A stretch of DNA of 5,686 bases, from the NCBI GenBank assembly GCA_948815685.1, contig CAQJOC010000054.1, positions 1 to 5,686 of the forward strand, written 5' to 3'. The notes beneath the pieces were generated by a model. It had not been told where the DNA came from. It saw nothing but the letters and a program-made list of their open reading frames with translations, and did no database searches. Made by a program: the position numbers and the translations under genes. Position 1 is the first letter of the stretch; every line of letters starts with the position of its first letter. Shown one piece after another: positions 5,535 through 5,686 of the stretch. This DNA comes from an uncultured Eubacteriales bacterium (GTDB taxonomy: Bacteria > Bacillota > Clostridia > Oscillospirales > Acutalibacteraceae).

Positions 5535-5686
5535 TTGTAAAGTTGAATATGTGATATTCAGGAATGAAATAAATGGTTACACGGTTTTAGAAGTTAAAGT
5601 TCAAGATAAAAAGACTGTTGCCGTGGGTAAAATGCCGTGGGTAAATACAGGTGAGAGTTTGCACCTTGTTGGAAGGTGGAAGTCTC
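5497..5686 (+). CDS. RecD2-like (YrrC) SF1 DNA helicase, N-terminal fragment
   Basis: Only the first 63 codons are in the window; the gene runs off the 3' end. Residues 15-62 match the N-terminal domain of RecD2-type helicases: KVEYVIFRNEINGYTVLEV (15-33) followed by TVAVGKMPWVNTGESLHLVG (40-59), corresponding to the family pattern V..IIFRNEENGYTV...V.G.....PGE.L.L.G.W. RecD2 is a cytoplasmic 5'-3' DNA helicase involved in DNA repair and replication-fork maintenance; the ATPase motifs would lie downstream and cannot be checked. The frame is open from 5488 (in-frame TGA at 5485), so TTG 5491, GTG 5494 or ATG 5497 could start it. None has a well-placed ribosome binding site; ATG 5497 is chosen by default. 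It may ride on the upstream mRNA, but a helicase has no obvious link to cell-wall hydrolysis. Confidence 0.8.
   Translation, partial: MNPVDLNSLLEFDCKVEYVIFRNEINGYTVLEVKVQDKKTVAVGKMPWVNTGESLHLVGRWKS

Noticed and set aside
1..5686. CRISPR array, insertion sequence, attachment site or origin
   Set aside because: No regularly spaced repeats, transposase or integrase coding sequence, terminal inverted repeats or tRNA-linked direct repeats are visible.

Overview
The window comes from an AT-rich bacterium, most likely a member of the Bacillota, class Clostridia. The reasons are the AT-rich codon use, strong AGGAGG-type ribosome binding sites, a consensus housekeeping promoter, and a gene order (CdaR/PucR-type regulator, ftsE, ftsX, secreted coiled-coil M23 protein, S41 peptidase homologue, RecD2-type helicase) that I associate with clostridial genomes. 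The lineage is an inference; nothing in the window names a species. Every convincing gene is on the + strand, co-directional with the rRNA.

Layout. Bases 1 to about 250 are the 3' end of a 23S rRNA, starting just before the sarcin-ricin loop. No 5S or tRNA follows. Instead there is a pyrimidine-rich tract and a weak, U-tailed hairpin that probably ends the rRNA transcript (301-335). An AT-rich gap with inverted repeats (376-413) and a near-perfect promoter (TTGCAA, 17 bp, TATAAT) leads into a CdaR/PucR-type regulator (521-1606). After an 80-base gap holding a stable hairpin without a U-tail come ftsE (1687-2367), ftsX (2364-3266, ATGA overlap), a secreted M23 metallopeptidase with a long coiled coil (3250-4527, overlapping ftsX), a membrane-anchored S41 homologue (4546-5481, TTG start), and the first 63 codons of a RecD2-like helicase that runs off the window.

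How the genes fit together. FtsE (ATPase) and FtsX (permease-fold membrane protein) form a complex that uses ATP hydrolysis inside the cell to switch on a peptidoglycan hydrolase outside it. The partner is EnvC/amidases in Escherichia coli, PcsB in Streptococcus pneumoniae and CwlO in Bacillus subtilis. The likely partner here is the overlapping M23 protein, which keeps all the zinc and catalytic residues, so it can probably cut the wall itself.

The most unusual item is the S41 homologue. Aligned without gaps to the C-terminal-processing protease family, it has Gly in place of the catalytic Ser and Asn in place of the catalytic Lys, and it has no PDZ domain. It looks like an intact but catalytically dead pseudoprotease kept in a cell-wall hydrolase operon. 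A second oddity is the start of the RecD2 gene, where two strong ribosome binding sites point to a short out-of-frame ORF rather than to the helicase start.
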